Shown: positions 1 through 10,420 of the stretch, one piece after another
Layout of the letters: every line of letters begins with the position of its first letter
Numbering within the stretch: the stretch's first letter is position 1
Source of the DNA: Hemibagrus wyckioides
Lineage: Eukaryota; Chordata; Actinopteri; Siluriformes; Bagridae
Assembly: GCF_019097595.1 (NCBI RefSeq)
Contig: NC_080711.1
Location: 24,503,928-24,567,927 of the forward strand
Length of the DNA stretch: 64,000 bases
Direction: 5' to 3'
The notes under the pieces: generated by a model
The model's database searches: none
Seen by the model: only the letters and a program-made list of their open reading frames with translations
What the model was told of the DNA's origin: nothing
Made by a program: the position numbers and the translations under genes

Positions 1-677
1 ATAACTAACAGTGACACACAGTCCCCCCTGAGGGCCCACCAGGGCCTGCAGATTCACACACACACACACACACGTGTACACAGGAGGTGCTGTACCCTCA
101 CACAGCCTCCGACACTCACTCAGAGAAACAGAACTCTCACGTTCTCCTCATGGTTCTGTGGTGTACGTGAACTCATCCTGCTCGTCCCTCCTGCTCGCTC
201 GCTGGAGGAAGTCTGGGCAGAGAACATTATTAATCTGCTCAGACAGCAGGAGAGCACGGGGATATCTAGTGGCAAAGAGTAAGGACGGCAGGACCTTGCC
301 TGCTACGGCTAAAAATAAAACACACTCTTTAGATATTTTACCTCGGGGTCTGTCACATATCTGTTTAATCCAGAGTTAAACCGCTTCAGTCAGAACGGAA
401 ACATGACCTCGCTGAACCTCGTCATTAACACGATAATAATCCTCTCTTTTCTTCTTGTCACACTGTTCTGGGTATCAGAAGCTTACAGGTACATGCTCTT
501 AACCAGCTCCTCTTCCCATCAGACCACATCTATCAGCATCATATTCATCATATTTGTTGATATTCATCATGATTATCTAAATAACACAAACACACATCAG
601 GTCTCAAAAAAGAGCTTCACTGCAGTCTTCAGTTTTCATGTTCATGTTGATTATTTGGATTATTTGTAAAGTGGGTT

Positions 678-678
<1 letters not shown>

Positions 679-709
<31 letters not shown>
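679..709. repeat. (CA)n microsatellite
   Basis: Uninterrupted CA dinucleotide run of about 31 bp, followed within 100 bp by a CT-rich tract (about 750-830). Confidence 0.95.
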
Positions 710-711
<2 letters not shown>

Positions 712-894
712 CAGTGCTGACCGCAGGGTGACCCCTCAGGTTAGTGTCTTGTCTCTCTCTCTCACATTACTTCTTGCCTTTCTCCCTCTTCCTCTCTCTC
801 TCTCTCTCTCTTTCTCTCTCTGTATGTGTGTGGCTTTCTCTCTGTCTTCTTCTCTGCAGATTTGGAACAGCAGTTCAGTCGAACCACAAACATG

Positions 895-898
<4 letters not shown>

Positions 899-925
<27 letters not shown>
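899..925. repeat. (CA)n microsatellite
   Basis: Uninterrupted CA run of about 27 bp, part of a microsatellite-dense first 1.2 kb. Confidence 0.95.
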
Positions 926-1011
926 TTCTCTACTTTCCAGCTTTAACTGTACTGTAAGTGACAAATAGCACTATAAGAGGCATTGATCTGCACTCCCTGT
1001 AGGCTGGTGTC

Positions 1012-1013
<2 letters not shown>

Positions 1014-1043
<30 letters not shown>
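1014..1043. repeat. (TG)n microsatellite
   Basis: TG run of about 30 bp. It lies about 90 bp from the CA run at 899-925, so the two could pair as a hairpin. Confidence 0.95.
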
Positions 1044-1046
<3 letters not shown>

Positions 1047-1318
1047 GTGAATCTGGCCTCTAAACTCCAGCACACACTACTATTGACTCGTCTTTAAAGA
1101 GACCCGACACACAGCCGCGGCTGGCATTTACTGGCCTCATCGATCCCAAATACACACACACACACACATACACACACACACAGATGTAACAACTGCCGTC
1201 TGGGGAAAGCCAGGCACCCTGGGGCCATGAAGATACACAAAGACCAAGGCAGGACCACATCAGAAATGTTATCGGCGTGTACAACGGGGGCGTCGCCTCG
1301 GACCTCAGTAATCAAAGA

Positions 1319-1448
1319 GCTGCTGAGTTCTGGATCCTGATTGGTCAGAAGAGAAGGAGTTGATTAGTTTTCTATAACAGCAGCTTGGACAGTAGTGCAG
1401 CTGCAAATCACAGGTTTATATTAATGTGCTAAAACGTTATCATTTCTG
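1319..1448 (-). repeat. Dispersed repeat family A, copy 1 (partial)
   Basis: The reverse strand shows the family A right-hand module: a GACCAATCAGGATCCAGAA-type block preceded by a GCAGC/AACTAATCAACTCC-type block. The left-hand module (CTGACACTGGAGACTCC) is missing, so the copy is truncated. Related copies lie near 8891, 12628, 15595, 18667, 24603, 26216, 32918 and 47070. Confidence 0.6.
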
Positions 1449-1578
1449 AAATTGCAGTGGTAAAAGTGGAATAAAACACTTGGGAACATGCTGCTATAGG
1501 AAACCAACACATCACACATGGGAATATGGAATAACATCCAGAGCGTGACTTTAATTCTATGTGAGTCTAACCTTTCTC

Positions 1579-1582
<4 letters not shown>

Positions 1583-1611
<29 letters not shown>
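1583..1611. repeat. (CT)n microsatellite
   Basis: CT dinucleotide run of about 29 bp with an imperfect CT-rich extension to about 1625. Confidence 0.9.
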
Positions 1612-1614
<3 letters not shown>

Positions 1615-2342
1615 CTCTCTGTCTCTGAGAGGTGTGAACGTTAATAAGTGCAGACAGCTGACGCATGTTTAATCGCTCTAACCTGCTTTGTTGAACCGCG
1701 CCGCTCCAGGGACTCGGGTTTGGCCGGCGCCGTGCCACTCCATCCCTTCATCCCCTCTCCCCTTCACGCTCCTATTTTTACTGCTCTAACGAGGTTCGGG
1801 CCGAGCACAGGCCGGGTACGGCGGCTCTGCAGGTGCACTCTGGGAGATAAAAATGGATGACTGTGTCGTGGCCTCGTCCCTGAGGAAGGCCTGAGCGAGG
1901 TGATGCTCCGCCAGCTGGTGTGTGTCAGGTCTGAGAGAGAGAAGGCGAGAGAGAGAGTGAGGTCCGAGGTGGGGAGCATGTGGAGATGTGGAGCGATGAT
2001 GGACGTGGGAATTATTTGACCTTCATCTGAAGATATGAAACCGTTATTGTCAGCGATCCACTGCTGTTTGTTTTATTTGTTAAAAAAAGAAAAGTATACA
2101 TATTTGACATTACAGTAAATATATTCTGTTTTGATGGCTGTGGTTTGGCACAGAGCCCGAGAGGTCACAAAGGAGGAAAAAAAAAGAAAAGAAAAGGGAT
2201 GATAAAGTCATTGTAATGTCATGCGTAAGATGAGCAAGAGAGGAAACAATTTGTAGAGGTAAATTAACAGAGCATAAATTATTCAGGCAGTCAATAAGCG
2301 GCTAAAAATGACTGTGGAAAAGGCTCGTCTGCACAAGATGAG

Positions 2343-2424
2343 TGAGTGTGTGTGTGTGTATGTGAGAGAGAGAGAGAGAGTGTGTGTGTGTGAGAGAGAG
2401 AGTGTGTGTGTGTGTGTGTGTGTG
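2343..2424. repeat. Alternating (TG)n/(AG)n compound microsatellite
   Basis: Blocks of TG and AG repeats alternate four times in about 82 bp, as expected of a compound microsatellite grown by slippage. Confidence 0.9.
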
Positions 2425-3202
2425 GAAGCAGACAGATGAGTGTGTGAGGTCAAGGTCAGTAGCAGGGCCGTGAAAGGGGGCGTGCAGCCCAGCTCAGATT
2501 GCCCACCCTCACAGCGAGTGCACTCATAAATTATGGCACCCTAAAAGGAACAGGCTGAGTTACGGCACACATCAGATCCACTGACGCTTCCTCACAGGGA
2601 GAGAGACGCTCTCCACTGCAACAGAGGCTTCATTTCTACAATATCGTTTGTTTAAATATGGATTAATTTCAGCAATCTTTTAACATCGCAATAAAAATCT
2701 CACTAGAGTTCTAGAACAGTCTGTATGATAGCGAGTGTTCTCCGTGTGGATCCTCTAACGACAGACCTGCCATGAAAAAAAAATGACCGCACTTACGTCA
2801 TCAATCCCCCAGAACTCACCTCGGTCCAAAAATGAACGGTTTTAACATGTCTCATCTCTCCATCACTCTATCTGTAACGAGTCTGCCGTTCTCCTATTGG
2901 TGGATTTTATAAAGTGTCAGTTTCAGACTCTCAACTCACCATCACAGAATTAATTTAAAACCTGCCAGTTTTGTCCTCAGTGGCAAAAATCACAAACCTC
3001 ACAGCATTAGTGGTGCTGATGGCTGTCTCTCACCACTGAAATAATACAAATTTAACACATTTCCAGTTTTCTATCCTTCTGCCCTAATGATGTAAATGAA
3101 CTCAGTAGAGTGTCTCGTGTCTCGACTTTCATTTGTTTTCATTCTTTCATGACAGTCGTTTCCTCTGGACATCCACCTCTTCCCCAACACTCAACTCTCT
3201 TC

Positions 3203-3380
3203 TATTCAATTCAATTCTATTTATAAAGCACCTTTAACAATAGACATTTGTCAGGCAGCAGCTCTGAAACTCCGGATATAGATTTAACTCCCTGACAAAC
3301 AAGCCGGAGGAGACGGAGGAGAGGAAACACTTCCTGAGACGACACAAAGAAGGAACCTTGAGAGGAACCAGACTCAACAA
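3203..3380 (+). repeat. Teleost dispersed repeat B, older copy
   Basis: It begins with an ATTCAATTCAATTC run and a TATTTATAAAGCACCTTTAACAA-type block and ends with CCTTGAGAGGAACCAGACTC. The copy at 44703-44939 in xylt1 intron 3 has the same start and end blocks in the same order and orientation, so both belong to one interspersed family. The middle here has diverged strongly, which suggests an old insertion. I recall this start and end pattern as common in fish genomes but cannot name the class. Confidence 0.65.
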
Positions 3381-3991
3381 ATGACATCAGCGTGGAGTAA
3401 CGTGATGATTACAGCTAGGCTGCATCACATATTTTGTCACTGACATATTAAAAGCATAATTTTTTATTTATATATTATAAATCTTGGGGGTTATTTTACA
3501 GATACTTTATTACATAGGGGTGGGCCGATGTATTTCCACCATATTGCTGTTTTGTTTGGAATTGTATTTAACTTAATACTTTATCTGATGCTTATGAAAA
3601 TGATTGTTTAATGTAAAAATAACCACAATCATGCATAAAAAGATTTAATTATAAATTCCTTTTATTACTATTTAATTTAATATCGCTTCAGTGGCATACG
3701 TTTGAAAGCAAATGAGGAAAAAGTCAGTATTTTCTATCCCTGATTTTTTCGTGCTTTGGTAAAACTCGGTCTCGGACACTTCCACTCAGGAAAACTATAA
3801 GTTGGTGATTTTGATGATCTGAAAGTGGAGCTTAGAAAATTTCCCCGAGACGAGAGAGTCGACTCGCCCTAACAAGACGTGACTCTTAATTAAGTGTGAG
3901 CTTGTAATGTTCTCCGTTCTTCATCTCTCTTCTCACACACTAATGCATCTGTTTAAATGGCACCAAGGATTAAACTTCATGCAGAGACAGT

Positions 3992-4018
3992 GCACACACA
4001 CACACACACACACACACA
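3992..4018. repeat. (CA)n microsatellite
   Basis: Uninterrupted CA run of about 27 bp. Confidence 0.95.
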
Positions 4019-5525
4019 GTCGATTGGTTCGTTGGTGTGAGATCCCGTTGTATTCGTACCGATGCAGTATGTACAGCAGTAAGAGCTCCTCTGGGAGAAA
4101 TAGGTAGAATTTACATGTGTCTCGTAGCCGAGTGCTGCGGGGGGAAACAGGCTGCTCTGGTGACTCACACAGTTACCCCACGATGCTGCTTTGTCACGTC
4201 GAGCCCATTTCTCCTGCCTCGCCTCAGCACACTGGTGAATGCGTCATGCAGAGTGACAGCATGGCGTGAGTCAACATGGCTCCCGGTCCTGATGGCTGAG
4301 GACGCCGTTCGAACAGTTGGCTTGGTTACACAGTGATAAATGCAGATTTCTGGACGTAGCATCACGTGGCGCTCGACGGAACGTTACCGTAAACACGAGA
4401 CGTTATGACACGCACGTGAGAAAGGTAGCACTTCGATTATAAACAAACAGATTCAATAAAGTGTGTTAGCGGGAATGTATAGAAAATGTCTCCTGGAGGA
4501 TGTGGGGTAATTAAAATGAACCTGAAACAAACATCTGAACATCTGGAATTCAATGTTCTCTTAACTAACGGTAATTAGACTTGGATGTTAATTTTAACAA
4601 GTTACTGTTAATTAGAAGATTAGCATTAAAACATCAGTCATAGCCGTGTTAAACACACCAGCTTTAACTGTGACTAACTTTATTTAATATTCTGGGTTAT
4701 TAATTACAGGAATTAAAATTTCATTTAATTAGCATTATTTACTGCATGAGTTAACATTAACTAGAAACAATAGCCAAATGTATGAAAATTTATACTAATT
4801 TATGTACAGATTTATGTATGGATAGATTTAATTATGGATGTATTTAAAACTGTTCATTTTGCTGTTAAATTGTCCCTTTGGGAAACCAATTTGTGTTTCT
4901 GTCAGATGATATTCCAAGGAGAACAAGCCTAGAACCCTGAAGGAGAACCCCTGAGTAAGTGTGCAGTACAAACAGAAAACTCTTATATTCGTCACCTATT
5001 CCACCTTCAAGGACATTGCTTCATGTCTGTTGGTTAATAACATTCATTAAGGAACCAACACAAGGTGAGCTCTGTTAATCAGGCACAATGAAGCCATTTA
5101 AGGCTAGTTGAGTTAGCATGATGTTTAGCATGATGCTAGCCATTTCCCACAGGCTGAAGTTTTTGCTCTGTGTTTACTTTCCTTCTCTTCTGAGTGACTT
5201 TGTGTCGAGTTCTTTTTCTTTTTATTATTTAATGACAAGAAAATAGAAACATGCATAAAACCCCTGCTGAGCTTCACTGACCCGTAGCGGTGATCTAATC
5301 ATTATCTGCATAATTCTCATAGTGTTAAGAACATAAAAGTGAGCAGCAATGTGGAGGTGGAGGCGGTGATGGAGGTGGAGGTGGGCTAAACGCAGACATG
5401 TGGACACTGACTGCTGAGAAAGTGCATGATGGACTGTTCACCATAAACCCCTCGTGAAAGCAAAGGACGAGCGCTTAGCAACCAGGCGAGAGTGTTCGAT
5501 CAGGCAGCTGATGGACTCAGAGCTT

Positions 5526-5543
5526 GGGGGGGTGGGTGGGGGG
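5526..5543 (+). other. Possible G-quadruplex motif next to a GA microsatellite
   Basis: Runs of seven, three and six guanines separated by single T residues; the long runs can be divided to give four G-tracts. A (GA)n tract (5550-5571) follows almost directly. The location is upstream intergenic DNA, so no function is implied. Confidence 0.5.
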
Positions 5544-5833
5544 TACAGCGAGAGAGAGAGAGAGAGAGAGACTGTTCTATCATGGCCTGCTCTCTAGAAT
5601 GAATTTAAGGAAAAGTGAAGTGTCTGCCCAGAAATAAAACACATTTTTAACACAACATCACTCTCATGGCCTGGGTTTAAACCCAACACACACTCACACA
5701 GCCACCTGCATACGTTTTTTTAAGCTGGAGGACTAAAAGCCATGTCAACTGGGGGGCAGTGTGAAAATTATAAAGCTGAAACACAACTCGAGCTAAACAG
5801 CATAAGGACTATTATCAGACAATTAAATTAATC

Positions 5834-5835
<2 letters not shown>

Positions 5836-5875
<40 letters not shown>

Positions 5876-5906
5876 TAGACAGAGAGAGAGAGACAGACAG
5901 ATAGAC

Positions 5907-5939
<33 letters not shown>

Positions 5940-6000
5940 CAGATAGACAGAGAGAGAGAGAGAGAGAGAGTGAGAGAGAGAGAAAGACAGACAGATAGAC

Positions 6001-6031
<31 letters not shown>

Positions 6032-6063
6032 TAGTGAAAGAGAGAGAGACAGACAGACAGATA
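5836..6063 (+). repeat. GA/GACA/GATA compound repeat
   Basis: About 228 bp built from (AG)n blocks separated by repeated AGACAGACAGATAGACAG-type units. The strand is almost entirely purine plus the C or T of GACA/GATA units. At least four rounds of the same block order are visible, consistent with higher-order tandem duplication. Confidence 0.9.
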
Positions 6064-6339
6064 TTATTCGCTTGTCTCACAAAACAGCTGGCAGGTACAC
6101 ACACATGGAGGTGAGGGAGTGAGTGTTTACAGCTGCTATAATGTGACATAAGAGGGATAAACCTCTGAGGGGTAGATACAGGGATTCAGCTTCATCACAC
6201 TCATTATTGTACTACAGCACCATGACACCCAGAGTCCAAATGTCGTATTGAATAATCTGCTTTAAAACCACAAGCACTTCATGTAGCCGTGTTTGCAGAC
6301 ACTTGTTTTTTGCCCCTCACGTTTCTCTCTCTTGGTTTC

Positions 6340-6395
6340 CTGCAGCTGCATGTGTATGTGGACAGGATGACAATAAAATCTGACCTGACCATGAA
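6340..6395 (+). repeat. Retroelement 3'-tail-like fragment
   Basis: Contains a TGGACAGGATGACAATAAA block followed by a short direct repeat (CTGACCTGACC). A GACAATAAAG- or ACAAATAAAG-type end also closes the repeats near 33092 and 39971 when those are read on the minus strand. This looks like the 3' tail of a non-LTR element, but the fragment is too short to classify. Confidence 0.35.
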
Positions 6396-8855
6396 CACAA
6401 TGCGAGACTCCCTCTATAACACATGTGCTGCATAATGCAGAGGAAGAGAAGCAGACAGTGTGATTTTCAGCGTCGGCCCGACGGCCGCCCCGAGTCTGCC
6501 GCCATTCTTTAATTCATCGCGGTCTCTGACCTCTGTGTCCTGAATCACGGAGCGATGCAGTGGTTCTGCTCGTGTGACGTTCACCAAGGACAAACGCGGA
6601 GGGCTGATGCTCGGCGATGCTCGTTTCTGATATGCCTAAGCACGAGCACAGGCACACTCCATCTCTCTTCTTCTCTTCTCTCTGAACTGCCGGAGGGGAG
6701 GAAAGGACACAGAGTTTATTCCCATGGAAACCGAGTCTCCTCGTGTGCGGGATGAGAGATGTCCTCTGTGTTGATTAAAAAAAAACCCTGCAGGCCGTGT
6801 CTCGCTCAGGCGCGTTCGCTGCCTCGCTGCGGTCGTCACTCTCCTCCAGAGTTTGATGGTTTTATACCAACAATTAGCAGCTATCGATCCGGGTTCTGTA
6901 CGCTGCGGGAGAGTCACAAAAAGGGACCCGAAATCCGTCATTCCGTCTTTTCCTGAGGTGAGCCAAGCTTAATGACACAGAGATAAATGCTAACTCGCTC
7001 AAAATGCAGCTTTAGTTCTCTTCAAACTGAATTGTGGAGTCTGAGAGAAAGCTGTGAGGCTCACAAGAAGGTTTTACACACACACACACACACACACAAT
7101 AATAAACTATAATAAGAATAAGAATAATAATTACAATAATAAAAGAATTAAACATGAGAGATCGGTCCTGATGTAAATGCTAATCTAAGTCAGTTTCAGA
7201 CACACATGTGACTCAAAGAACATTCAAAACTGAATGGGATTAAAATTCACTCAAATGGAAAAAGAACGTACCAAGACAAAAAAACCTAACAGAAAAGGTA
7301 CCAAGCTAGCTGGCTACCCCAGGCTCCTCTGTCCACTGAGGAGGAGGAACATGTTCTGTGTGGACGCTACCTCGAGTTCCCATGAGTCACGAAGTGGGCG
7401 TGGCCAAGTTTCACCTCAGAAGCGTTACAGATACCCCACGCTCTTAACAGATATAAACACTAGCTTAGCAAACCACTTAAAGAAAACAAGCTAATCATTA
7501 CTCTTCTGTAAATATGAAAGTGTCCTCAGAGAAGATTCCTTTTTCATGCAGCACATTGTCTCTCACTGAATATGGACACTGCACAAATGATGACATCATC
7601 TGACCAGGTCCAGCTACTGTCCACTGAGAATACTCATCAGTGCAGTGGATCTGCTCAACATCGAACACCATCACAAGCAACATGCATGCGAAGAGCCTAA
7701 TATTTTATTTAGAACCATAAAAACGTGTAAAATACAGGCGCTGCGTCCGTGAACAAACACCAACAAACCCACTCACTTGTATGATGTCCTTCTGAGATGC
7801 TCTGAGTGGTGTTTACACTCCTGCATCAGACCTTACATCAGAAATGATGCTTATTTTATGTCAGGTGGTAATTATGGACGATTTCTTTATTTAAAACCCA
7901 TAAATTAACACACGGTTCACTGATTGGCTAATAAAGAAAGTAACACTGCAACTCATAGAAATCAATATAATTTTACATTTTTTAATTTTACACATCATTT
8001 TTCATTCTTTTCTCCAGGTTCATTTCTCAGTTTAACAGCTAGAAATTATTTCAGGTCTGAAGAGACGAAAATTAGCTATTAGCTATTAGCTTTTGCTAAA
8101 CGAGTTATTATTATTATTATCTTACCAGAGTCGAATTTAAAACAACAACAAAAAAAACACGTCTAAATCATTATTTTTCCTCTTGACTTTCACGAAAACG
8201 AAAGAACACTGACTCAGATATTGAACTACAGCAGGATAAATTATTAGTTTCTCACAAAACAATGTGATAGAATAAATCACGTGATCTCATTTGACGCATC
8301 CTATTGGATAAACGCAGGAACTCCAGGAAACCATCGCGCAAAATAATGTTTTATCCAAACTCTGAGTGGAATGTAAAGTTGATTATTGTAATTAAAAGCA
8401 GGATGTATTTATTTGGCTTTCCTACTGTACTCCTAAAAGAGGGGTGTTACGTGTTAAATTGTAAATTGGCGCTGTATAGCACAGAGGAGGAGTGCAGCAA
8501 TTAACCACACCTGTGTGTAGCATTAGCCCCGCCCCTTTATACAGGTGTCTATAAGAACAAGGGACGCGTTTGAAAAATGTTCAGAAAATTTCATGAGCAT
8601 TTTGTGTTCATATTGCACTCACACGGAAATGCACTAAAACGTGACATTTCGGTCGGGTTTTTACGAGTTTTATTTTATTTGTTTTAAATGCCGCTCATTT
8701 CGTCACACAGTGCGCGCGCATGGCCACGCGAGGGCTCCGCGTTCTTATTTACATGCACGAGCTCTCGCTCGCGCTGTCCTCATCTACACCAACCTCCAAC
8801 CCGGGTTGCCAAATTGTAATATTTTAATACTTTGTTTTAAAACGTTATTTTATCT

Positions 8856-8857
<2 letters not shown>

Positions 8858-8886
<29 letters not shown>
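8858..8886. repeat. (CA)n microsatellite
   Basis: CA run of about 29 bp, inside the candidate element at 8803-9722. Confidence 0.95.
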
Positions 8887-8890
<4 letters not shown>

Positions 8891-9060
8891 GTGTTTCTAT
8901 AGCAACAGCTCATTTCACAGCGGTTGTTCCATTTATAATAAAAATTGTCTTTGTTTGGATTTGTGTCATTTCTTATAGATTTTGTTTAGATTTTTTTTAA
9001 ACATTTATATGGAGTCTAGAGTGTCATCACTTTGTAAAGCTGTCATTTTTCTGACACTTT
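8891..9060 (-). repeat. Dispersed repeat family A, copy 2 (degraded)
   Basis: Reverse-strand order is a TTTACAAAG/CTCTAGACTCC-type block, then an AT-rich spacer, then GTTGCTATAGAAAC. These match the family A left and middle modules. The sequence is diverged, so the copy is probably old. Confidence 0.5.
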
Positions 9061-9734
9061 CTGCAGTACAAGTTTACACTTTTTATTTACAGTTTTTATT
9101 TATTGTTTCTCTGAAACAATTAGAAGCTTTTCTTTTCTTTGTCTTATAAACTATAAATAGAGACCAAAAGAGAAGCTGGTGTCCATGGTGTAAGCAAGAA
9201 TGAGAGAATATTAGAATCTTATAAAAGAAATGACAGTGTGGCATTATTTAAAAAATAAAATGTTAGCTGTGCTGTGCGAGGAACAGGAATGAGGCTGTGC
9301 TAGAGGTTCTATAACTAAATGTAGCTTAAAACGGATAAACAGTACATTCTACTAAAGTATAGCAATATGTCGATGCATTTAAGTATTTATTTATCATTTA
9401 GTTACAATGCTGTTATGAAAATGATTATGTTATTATTAATATTATTGTTACTGTGAAAATTATGTTGTTATTTTTATTTTATGTACATCATTGTACTAAA
9501 AAAGGTGGTTAGTTAAAAATGAAATAAAACTCCATGGACAAAATATTACAGCACACATTTTAATAAAGCTGCTCAGGTGAAGCCTGTGTTGTAGAATCTG
9601 TGGACTTTATTTTACGGTTAAAGAGTCGGTGTGTGTAGTCTGTGTGATTTTTTCCCCCTCTGGTGAAGTGTTCGTCATGAAGTCTGCTTTTGGAAGTACA
9701 CTTTTAAACAATCTGGCAACCCAAGAGCCAGTCG

Positions 9735-10420
9735 CTATCCGCCCTCCTCCCCTCCGCTGTCTCTCTCTATCTCTTTCAGTGCGCGCGCCGACTCCACATA
9801 CCCCCGTAGCCCGGTGTCGGTGGCGCACGGCGGTGGTGCTCGCTGCTCGGCTCGGCCGCTTCATACGGACACAAGCGCAAGGGAGGGAAAAGGAAACAAA
9901 CAAACCAAAGCAAAGCGAAGCATGATGGTCGGCGGTCCGTGCGCGCGCAAGTCGGCTCGCCGCTCGCGCTCCGCGCTGATCGCCGCGCTCACCGTGCTGC
10001 TCGTGCAGACGCTCATCGTGTGGAACTTCAGCAGCCTGGACTCGGGGGACGCCGGGGAGAACGGCGGCGGAGGTGGTGGTGGAGGTGCTGGAGGCGGTGG
10101 TGGAGGCGCAGGCAGGGAGAAGAGAGACCGGCTCGGCATGAACAAAGCGTACGGCGAATATACGAGAAGCAGGAGGCAGCAGCTCGGGAAAGGGACCCTG
10201 CGCCACAAGCGGCAATCGGTAAGAAGAAAGAGGCGACGGAATTTCTCTCATGTTGGTGTGAAGAACGATGTGCACATCAGCATCGCGTCGTTCACTCACT
10301 CACTCACTCACACTCACTCGTTCATTCATTCCGCTGTCGTTCTCCGTTCTGTCCGCGAGAACGGGCCTCGGTTCCGAGTATTTTGGGGTTGATCTATAGG
10401 TTTCGCGTCAGCTGCGCGTT
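9735..10420 (+). promoter_or_regulatory. xylt1: CpG-rich block covering the xylt1 promoter, leader and exon 1
   Basis: CpG dinucleotides are frequent here (GCGCGCGCC, CGGCGG, CTCGCGCTCCGCG) and scarce in the flanks, as in vertebrate CpG-island promoters. The sequence from 9723 to 9921 has no upstream ATG, so the leader would not interfere with initiation. No TATA box is evident and the transcription start cannot be fixed. A pyrimidine tract plus CAG at about 9768-9779 could be an acceptor if an untranslated first exon exists further upstream. Confidence 0.6.
9925..10218 (+). CDS. xylt1: xylt1 coding exon 1: tail, membrane anchor, Gly-rich stem
   Basis: Encodes residues 1-98. Tandem ATGs lie at 9922 and 9925. 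I chose 9925 because the protein then starts MVGGPCAR, matching human MVAAPCAR, and because it has A at -3 and G at +4; using 9922 adds one Met. Basic residues 8-15 precede a hydrophobic segment at about 17-33, the signal anchor of a type II Golgi protein, followed by the sequon Asn34-Phe-Ser. A glycine tract (eight Gly, Ala, six Gly) covers residues 47-61, coded by GGN triplets. The rest is Lys/Arg-rich stem. The exon ends in phase 0 with TCG before GTAAGA. Confidence 0.93.

Larger units (their letters stand above)
1..8802. other. Upstream intergenic region without a supportable gene
   Basis: No open frame here has exon-like codon structure; the longer frames are translations of CA, CT or GA microsatellites. 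The region holds many dinucleotide tracts, one decayed copy of a teleost dispersed repeat (3203-3380), a fragment of another repeat family (1319-1448), a 228-bp GA-rich compound repeat (5836-6063), a LINE/SINE-like tail (about 6340-6395) and AT-rich unique sequence. It lies 5' of xylt1, so distal regulatory sites are possible, but none can be named from sequence alone. Confidence 0.7.
8803..9722. mobile_element. Candidate inverted-repeat-bounded element just upstream of xylt1
   Basis: The left end GGGTTGCCAAATTGT (8803-8817) matches the reverse complement of the right end (9708-9722) at 14 of 15 positions. The 920-bp interval is AT-rich, carries a (CA)n tract (8858-8886) and a degraded family A copy, and encodes no transposase. 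No convincing target-site duplication is visible. It could be a non-autonomous DNA transposon with older repeats inside it, or two unrelated half-sites. A single similar half-site lies near 25045. Confidence 0.4.

Noticed and set aside
9607..10299. 230-residue minus-strand frame opposite xylt1 exon 1
   Set aside because: It is the antisense shadow of a GC-rich exon; the proline and serine runs are the complement of the Gly codons.
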